From an uncultured bacterium (GTDB taxonomy: Bacteria; Verrucomicrobiota; Lentisphaeria; Victivallales; UBA1829), in NCBI GenBank assembly GCA_900549045.1, contig URNE01000050.1, positions 1-10,176 on the forward strand: a DNA stretch of 10,176 bases, read 5' to 3'. Positions 6,141-10,176 of the stretch are shown piece by piece. How positions within the stretch are numbered: the first letter of the stretch is position 1; every line of letters begins with the position of its first letter. The notes below the pieces were generated by a model. The model ran no database searches, was not told the DNA's origin, and saw only the letters and a program-made list of their open reading frames with translations. A program made the translations under genes and the position numbers.

Positions 6141-7858
6141 CAGCGCTCCTCTCCTTTCAGCATTCCGCGGGTGAAGATTTCGAGGTCGAGTTTGAGTCCG
6201 GCGCGCTTGATGTCCTCCATGAACGAAGGCAGATTGCCGGAGGGGATGTGGCGTCCGGTCATCTTGCCGTTGGCGTCCCAGCCGTCCTGATGATAGGTGA
6301 AGATATCCTGCATGGTGATCATATCGCCCTCCATGCGGGTGATTTCAGAGATGTTTGTGACTTTTCGCGTGCCGTCCTTTTCGCGGTTGATCTGAACGAT
6401 GATCGCGATTGCGGATGCGATCTGTTCGCGGATTGCGCGGAGCGGCAGATCGAATCCCGCCATGAGAACGAGAGTTTCGAGACGCGAAAGAGCGTCGCGC
6501 GGAGTGTTTGCGTGGATGGTGGTGAGGGAGCCGTCGTGACCGGTGTTCATCGCCTGAAGCATGTCGAGCGCTTCCCCGCCGCGGCACTCGCCGATGACGA
6601 TCCGGTCGGGACGCATTCGCAGGGAGTTGCGGACGAGGTCGCGGATGTTGACTTCGCCTTTGCCTTCGATGTTTGCCGGACGCGATTCGAGCCGGACGAC
6701 ATGGTCCTGGCGCAGCTGGAGTTCCGCCGCGTCTTCAATGGTGATGATTCGTTCGGTATCGGGCAGGAAGGAGCTCAGAATGTTGAGAAGCGTCGTTTTT
6801 CCGGACCCGGTTCCGCCGGAGATGATGATGTTTTTGCGCAGCTTGACGCAGACGTTCAGGAAATCCGCCATTTCGTAAGAGATGGATCCGAAACGGACGA
6901 GGTCGTCGATCTGCAGCGGGTTCCGCGAAAATTTACGGATGGTGATCGTCGGCCCGATAAGCGAGAGCGGCGGGATGATTGCATTCACGCGGGAACCGTC
7001 CTGAAGACGCGCGTCGACCATCGGGGAGCTTTCGTCGATGCGGCGTCCGAGGGGAGAGACGATGCGTTCGATTGCCGCAACGACCTGATGATTGTCGGCA
7101 AAAGCCATGTCTGTTTTATGCAGAACGCCTTTGGTTTCGACATAGACGCTGTCGGGTCCGTTCACCATGATTTCGGAGATTTCCGGCATGGCGATGAGGT
7201 CTTCGAGCGGGCCTAGCCCGATGGCTTCATGAACCAGTTCGCGCTCGATCTTGTCGGTCGTCACACCCGCGGGGAGGGTGACGGTGAGTTCGGAAATGAT
7301 TTCATGAATGGTGTCTTTCGCCTTCTTTTCGAGATCGCCCTGCGCGGTTCCGGCGAGGACCATGCGTTTGAGGTTCAGCCGTTTGAGCAGTTCGATGTGC
7401 GCGAGGCGTTTGATTTCCTGTACGAACGGGCGTGCGGCAAGCGGGATTCCGGAGACTGCGAGAATCGGAATCTCATGTTTGCCCTGATTGTTCAGCGGAC
7501 GCTGCGCCGGTGCGGGCGGAGGCGGGGCGGAAACGGGCTTCGGCGGTTCCGGCTTCCGCTCTTCGCGGTCTTCGGTTCCGAGCGCAAGAATCTCCGCTTC
7601 GCCGATGCGGACGCGGCTGCCCGGGCGGATGTGAACCGTGGTGTCGTGAAACGCTTCGCCGTCGACTTCGATTCCTCCGCCGAGATCGGCGATTTTGAGG
7701 TCGGTATCGGTCGCGGTGAACAGGCAGTGACGCGGAACCACGCCGGACGCGTTGAGCGTCAGGTGGCTTGCCGGGCTTGAACCGACCCGGTAGGTTCCCG
7801 GAATCAGACGGGCTTTGATTTCGTCGCGTCCGGGAATTCTGATCAGGATTTCATACAT
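6140..7858 (-). CDS. tadA: CpaF/TadA-type secretion ATPase with N-terminal FHA-like domain
   Basis: A 572-residue cytoplasmic hexameric ATPase of the type II/IV secretion superfamily that powers Tad pilus assembly or secretion. Residues 1-95 form an FHA-like domain, a Pro-rich linker covers about 100-125, and the CpaF region covers about 140-525. ATPase motifs are intact: Walker A GGTGSGKT (348-355), the acidic box ITIEDAAEL (372-380), Walker B region RIVIGECRGGEA (419-430) and the His box GHDGSLTTIHANTP (440-453). The N1 region motif GLGPLEDL (214-221) is also typical of CpaF. The FHA-like part lacks key phosphopeptide contacts: G26 is followed by Ser instead of Arg, the SRxH motif reads VPRH (41-44), and the late Asn-Gly is D66-G67. 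GAGG lies 8 nt before the start, within the end of cpaB. The ATPase call is secure; ligand binding by the FHA-like domain is doubtful. Confidence 0.96.
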   Translation of the reverse strand: MYEILIRIPGRDEIKARLIPGTYRVGSSPASHLTLNASGVVPRHCLFTATDTDLKIADLGGGIEVDGEAFHDTTVHIRPGSRVRIGEAEILALGTEDREERKPEPPKPVSAPPPPAPAQRPLNNQGKHEIPILAVSGIPLAARPFVQEIKRLAHIELLKRLNLKRMVLAGTAQGDLEKKAKDTIHEIISELTVTLPAGVTTDKIERELVHEAIGLGPLEDLIAMPEISEIMVNGPDSVYVETKGVLHKTDMAFADNHQVVAAIERIVSPLGRRIDESSPMVDARLQDGSRVNAIIPPLSLIGPTITIRKFSRNPLQIDDLVRFGSISYEMADFLNVCVKLRKNIIISGGTGSGKTTLLNILSSFLPDTERIITIEDAAELQLRQDHVVRLESRPANIEGKGEVNIRDLVRNSLRMRPDRIVIGECRGGEALDMLQAMNTGHDGSLTTIHANTPRDALSRLETLVLMAGFDLPLRAIREQIASAIAIIVQINREKDGTRKVTNISEITRMEGDMITMQDIFTYHQDGWDANGKMTGRHIPSGNLPSFMEDIKRAGLKLDLEIFTRGMLKGEER

Positions 7859-7861
7859 GAA

Positions 7862-8656
7862 TCAGTACCTCAGACGCGTGTTTTTCTGTTCCCGTTCCTT
7901 CATATAGCGGTTGACGTTCTGCTGAAGATATTTCCAGTTGACGCTCTGGAGGTCGGTGGCGACGGCGGCGTCCTCATAGTTGCGCAGGCTCATATGAATG
8001 CGTCCCTTCTGGGAAGCGAAGATGATCATCTCAACCTCTTTGGGGGAGAGTTCGAGAGTGACGGTTGAATAGCCGCGGGCGACGCGTTTGCCTTCCTGCA
8101 CGCCGTAATCGGTTCCGGTCGCGATGACGCGCACCTTCTGGAGAATGGTGAGGGTGATGGTGTCGAGCGTGGAGTCGCCGCGCATGTCGGGAAATTTGAA
8201 GGTTCCGATGAGATCGACGTAATTGTTCGGCTGGACGAGTCCGGAAACGGATGCGGTTTGGTCGACGGCGATGGATACCGCGCGGTATCCGGGCTGAATG
8301 AGACGGGTGAGTCCCTCTTTGCCTCCGGAGACGGCGTTCTGGAGGTCATTCCATTGCAGGATTTTTCCGCGCTGGATGGAAAGCTGGGCTTTGCGGTTGA
8401 TGATGAGGCTCTTCTGGCTGTACGGAATATGGCGGCTGGAAGAGAGCTGCGAGGCGTACATTTTGATTTTCGCGCCGCGGATTGCGTCTTCGGTGATCGG
8501 TTCGTTTTCCGCAATGTCTTTCACCAGCTGAATGACGGCGACTTCCGTGGTGGCTGCCTGGATTTTTTTCTTTTCCTGGTTGATCTGCTGGAATGTGAGC
8601 ATAAAAGCCATCACACCGAAAAATACCGCCGCCAAAAGTAAAAGTTTCTGCTTCAT
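7862..8656 (-). CDS. cpaB: CpaB/RcpC family Flp pilus assembly protein
   Basis: A 264-residue protein of the CpaB/RcpC family, a periplasmic factor that in Tad systems associates with the outer-membrane secretin complex. One N-terminal signal-anchor helix (about 4-22) is followed by an SAF-like domain (about 40-105: VAVIQLVKDIAENEPITEDAI at its start) and the RcpC/CpaB domain. The latter has PGYRAVSIAVDQTASVSGLV (122-141), NNYVDLIGTF (144-153), TILQKVRVIATG (170-181) and STVTLELSPKEVEM (197-210). The frame is open upstream to 9052, but that part crosses the terminator and antisense-matches the flavodoxin gene in another frame. The Met at 8656 starts the signal anchor and has AGGGA about 8 nt upstream. 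It is the first gene after the promoter at 8692-8719. The 3-nt gap to the ATPase gene supports an operon. No secretin gene follows, unlike typical cpaB-cpaC order. Confidence 0.93.
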   Translation of the reverse strand: MKQKLLLLAAVFFGVMAFMLTFQQINQEKKKIQAATTEVAVIQLVKDIAENEPITEDAIRGAKIKMYASQLSSSRHIPYSQKSLIINRKAQLSIQRGKILQWNDLQNAVSGGKEGLTRLIQPGYRAVSIAVDQTASVSGLVQPNNYVDLIGTFKFPDMRGDSTLDTITLTILQKVRVIATGTDYGVQEGKRVARGYSTVTLELSPKEVEMIIFASQKGRIHMSLRNYEDAAVATDLQSVNWKYLQQNVNRYMKEREQKNTRLRY

Positions 8657-8691
8657 CGTCAAATCCCTGTTAGAAATTAATCTCAGAAGAG

Positions 8692-8719
8692 AATATAATT
8701 GAACAATAGCAAAAATCAA
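8692..8719 (-). promoter_or_regulatory. Putative sigma70-type promoter of the cpaB-to-rsmG run
   Basis: Read on the minus strand, TTGATT (8714-8719) and TATATT (8692-8697) are separated by 16 nt in an AT-rich stretch directly upstream of cpaB. The -35 element matches 4 of 6 and the -10 element 5 of 6 consensus bases. The predicted transcript would start near 8685, leaving a leader of about 28 nt with AGGGA before the ATG at 8656. It lies just downstream of the terminator of the flavodoxin unit, so the nine-gene run has its own start site. Confidence 0.55.
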
Positions 8720-8749
8720 GGAGAAAAAAATTGTTTTTGGCGGCAGATA

Positions 8750-8789
8750 ATAAAAAATCTCCCGGAAATTTCTGAATTTTCCGGGAGAT
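8750..8789 (-). terminator. Rho-independent terminator of the DUF3793–flavodoxin unit
   Basis: A perfect 12-bp inverted repeat, ATCTCCCGGAAA (8757-8768) and TTTCCGGGAGAT (8778-8789), surrounds a 9-nt loop. On the minus strand the stem is followed by a run of six T (8752-8757, partly shared with the stem base). It begins 29 nt beyond the flavodoxin stop and should end that transcript. On the plus strand no gene reads into it. Confidence 0.9.
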
Positions 8790-8817
8790 GACGCGCTGGG
8801 AGGCTGAGAGGCCGCCC

Positions 8818-9312
8818 TTATTTCATTTCCGCGCGGAGCTGGTCGCACCACTTCGCAATGCGGTCGGCGGTCTTGTCCGGCTCGTTCGTGTCGTCGAGCG
8901 CAAGCCCGCAGAAGAAACCGTCCTGCTCCGCCGTCGACGCCGTATGCGTGTAGCCTGCGGAAGATGTTTTGCCGATGAGGGCTGCGCCGCGCTCCTCGAG
9001 TTTGTCGGCGAGCGTGCGCATGGAATCGACGTAGGAGTCGGCGAACCCGCACTGGTCGCCCATGCCGAAGACGGCGGCTTTTTTGCCTTTGAGGTCGATT
9101 CCGTCAAGCATCTGAATTCCGGCGAACCAGTCGTCCTGCAGGTCTCCGACGCCCCAGGTGGAAGTGCCGAGAATGAGCAGATCCGCCTGAAAATCGGCGG
9201 GTGCGGCGTTCGCGGCATTGACCGCCGCTGTTCCGAAGTTTTCCGCAATGATGTTTGCGGCGGCTTCCGTGCATCCGGTTGTGCTTCCGAAGATTACTTT
9301 TACGTCAGACAT
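8818..9312 (-). CDS. fldA: Long-chain-type flavodoxin
   Basis: A 164-residue FMN-binding electron carrier of the cytosol, used in place of ferredoxin under low iron in many bacteria. The phosphate-binding loop GSTTGCTE (9-16) is intact. The first isoalloxazine loop has TSTWGVGDLQDDW (50-62) with Trp53 in the stacking position, and the second has FGMGDQCGFADSYVD (82-96). The later stretch GYTHTASTAEQDGFFCGLAL (120-139) matches the insertion of long-chain flavodoxins. The residue usually Tyr in the second loop (Tyr94 in Anabaena flavodoxin) is Phe90 here, a conservative but notable change. The start has GGAGG 6 nt upstream and overlaps the DUF3793 gene by 8 nt. Regulation by metal is suggested by the dyad upstream of the pair. 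Confidence 0.95.
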   Translation of the reverse strand: MSDVKVIFGSTTGCTEAAANIIAENFGTAAVNAANAAPADFQADLLILGTSTWGVGDLQDDWFAGIQMLDGIDLKGKKAAVFGMGDQCGFADSYVDSMRTLADKLEERGAALIGKTSSAGYTHTASTAEQDGFFCGLALDDTNEPDKTADRIAKWCDQLRAEMK

Positions 9313-9925
9313 AACTGACCTCCTTCATGTTGATTTCCGAGGTTATTTTTTCAAGACACACTCCGATGTCCCGATAGTTTTCGAGAATTTTTTCCGCGAG
9401 GCTTTCGACTGCGCTGTAGAGCCGCATTCTGCGGAGCGACTCCGCCGGGTCGCCGAACACCTGCCAGACGCCGTGCCGGACCGGCGTCCGTTTTTCTTTA
9501 CGCAGATAACCGAGCACGTCTTTCGGCGGATAGCCGAGGAAGAACCCGATTTCATGCGGCAGATTCTCTTCCGTAAACCGCTCCCGCAGAAACGCCAGCG
9601 CCGCGCTTGCGGATGGCTCCCGCGGATATCCGATCCGGACGAGCTCCTCCCGGATGACCGGGTTGCGGAGCGTCTCCTGCAGCAGATCCGGCTGATAGAA
9701 CAGAAGCAGCGAGCTTTCTGCGTCTTTCCGGAGAAAACGGCATGGAAGACGGAGAGTCGCGAGGATTTCCGCCTGGTGGATGCAGAAGCCCTCTTCGGGT
9801 TTGCTCCGGTAGCATTTCCTGACCCGCAGGAATTCCGCCGGCTTGACGCCGCTCCGCACAGGGGCGGTTTTGATCAGCAGAAACTTCATCAGTTCCTTCC
9901 GGTGTTCGCACGGTATGCCGCTCAT
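9305..9925 (-). CDS. DUF3793 family protein
   Basis: A 206-residue cytosolic protein of the DUF3793 family, whose function is unknown. Family-like stretches are KTAPVRSGVKPAEFLRV (19-35), the central LPHEIGFFLGYPPKDVLGYL (122-141) and GVWQVFGDPAESLRRMRLY (152-170). It has no signal peptide or membrane helix. Family members are, to my knowledge, often found beside flavodoxin and ferrous-iron uptake genes in gut anaerobes, which fits its partner here. The start is uncertain. The Met at 9925 has only a weak GAGTGAG site, while Met13 (9889) has AAGGA 4 nt upstream, which is rather close; the longer form is kept because residues 6-12 lead smoothly into the conserved part. Its last codons overlap the flavodoxin start, so the two are translated together. 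A role in iron-limited electron transfer is inference. Confidence 0.85.
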   Translation of the reverse strand: MSGIPCEHRKELMKFLLIKTAPVRSGVKPAEFLRVRKCYRSKPEEGFCIHQAEILATLRLPCRFLRKDAESSLLLFYQPDLLQETLRNPVIREELVRIGYPREPSASAALAFLRERFTEENLPHEIGFFLGYPPKDVLGYLRKEKRTPVRHGVWQVFGDPAESLRRMRLYSAVESLAEKILENYRDIGVCLEKITSEINMKEVSYV

Positions 9926-9950
9926 GTCTCACTCTTTCTTTTTTATTGAA

Positions 9951-9969
9951 TTAGTTTTAGCTAACTTCT
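9951..9969. promoter_or_regulatory. Possible DtxR/IdeR-like metal-responsive operator
   Basis: The 19-bp stretch TTAGTTTTAGCTAACTTCT matches the classical DtxR/IdeR dyad TTAGGTTAGCCTAACCTAA at 12 of 19 positions, best in the outer left arm (TTAG) and inner right arm (CTAAC). It also contains the 8-bp palindrome TTAGCTAA (9957-9964). It lies about 26 nt upstream of the DUF3793 start, where a repressor would block transcription of the flavodoxin unit. Control by iron or manganese would make sense for a flavodoxin. The match is by eye only and the actual regulator family in this organism is unknown. Confidence 0.4.
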
Positions 9970-10079
9970 TGTTTCCGAAAAGCGCCTTCCCCTTGAAGTG
10001 AATAGGTGAAACTTGCTTTTGTTTGCGGAATAAGAAAATATATACCGCGTTTCATAAAATGCAAATTAGGAAACACTAA

Positions 10080-10176
10080 TTTCTTGAAAAAAGAAAAAAA
10101 ACGATTTCGGTTCTGCTTGCTCTTGCGGGAGCGGCGGCACTTGCGTTGCTCTGGATGTTGCTGAAGGGCGTGCAGG
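10080..10176 (+). CDS. Possible 5' end of a plus-strand membrane or exported protein, start unclear
   Basis: From 10101 to the window edge one frame reads TISVLLALAGAAALALLW and continues MLLKGVQ, a Lys-rich start plus a 20-residue hydrophobic helix typical of a signal anchor. This frame is closed upstream by TAA (10077-10079) and has no ATG, GTG or TTG before the helix; only ATT (10104) or start codons within the helix (TTG 10146, ATG 10155) are available. A TTG at 10084 begins a basic KKEKK sequence in the neighbouring frame, which would join the hydrophobic frame if the A8 run at 10094-10101 had one more A. That TTG frame itself stops at 10162. An AGGA sits 12 nt before the TTG. The AT-rich region 10019-10046 may hold its promoter. 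The identity of the protein cannot be told from so short a piece. Confidence 0.35.

Noticed and set aside
4287..6290. Plus-strand open frame of 667 codons opposite tadC and tadB
   Set aside because: It runs antisense through two genes with clear family motifs. Its translation is rich in Glu, Asp, Arg, His and Gly without domains or helices, as expected from the complement of biased codons.
6107..7216. Plus-strand open frame of 369 codons opposite the ATPase gene
   Set aside because: It lies antisense to the most conserved ATPase motifs. Its composition is Asp/Val/Phe-biased with no recognisable fold.
8657..9052. N-terminal extension of the cpaB frame
   Set aside because: It would cross the intrinsic terminator and promoter and lies in the flavodoxin gene in another frame. 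The signal-anchor Met at 8656 is the natural start.
10084..10164. Plus-strand TTG frame of 26 codons before its stop
   Set aside because: After KKEKK the frame becomes Cys/Arg-rich and stops at 10162. It matters only as the possible true start of the neighbouring hydrophobic frame.

Overview
The window comes from a bacterium with a moderately GC-rich genome (mid-50s % by eye). Almost everything lies on the minus strand. The mix of features resembles anaerobic gut members of the PVC group, possibly Lentisphaerota/Victivallales: an FHA domain fused to a CpaF-type ATPase, an FHA membrane protein next to a PEGA-repeat lipoprotein, and a DUF3793–flavodoxin pair. That placement is an inference from gene content; nothing in the window proves it.

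Layout, read in the direction of transcription (right to left). (1) 9926–10176: a divergent intergenic region. It holds an imperfect DtxR-like dyad in front of the minus-strand genes. At the extreme right edge is a hydrophobic, signal-anchor-like reading frame on the plus strand with no ordinary start codon. (2) 8818–9925: a two-gene unit, DUF3793 protein then flavodoxin, overlapping by 8 bp and closed by a strong intrinsic terminator at 8750–8789. (3) 8692–8719: a sigma70-like promoter. (4) 50–8656: one tightly packed nine-gene run: cpaB, FHA-cpaF/tadA, tadB, tadC, a DUF192 gene, an FHA transmembrane protein, a five-repeat PEGA lipoprotein, a polytopic membrane protein and rsmG. Every junction in this run is an overlap or a gap of 15 nt or less, so it is probably one transcript with translational coupling.

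The run encodes the inner-membrane core of a Tad-type (type IVc pilus/type II secretion-related) machine. It has the ATPase (TadA), the two platform proteins (TadB, TadC) and the CpaB periplasmic factor. No secretin, Flp pilin, TadE/F pseudopilin, prepilin peptidase or TadZ/CpaE is visible here. Instead the core is followed by two proteins with envelope-spanning or envelope-anchored layouts: FHA–TM–helical repeats, and lipoprotein–5×PEGA–small C-terminal domain. These are candidates for regulatory or structural accessories. The FHA domain on the ATPase has lost most phosphothreonine-contact residues, while the FHA of the separate membrane protein is canonical. The run ends in the housekeeping 16S rRNA methyltransferase gene rsmG, an unusual partner for a Tad locus.
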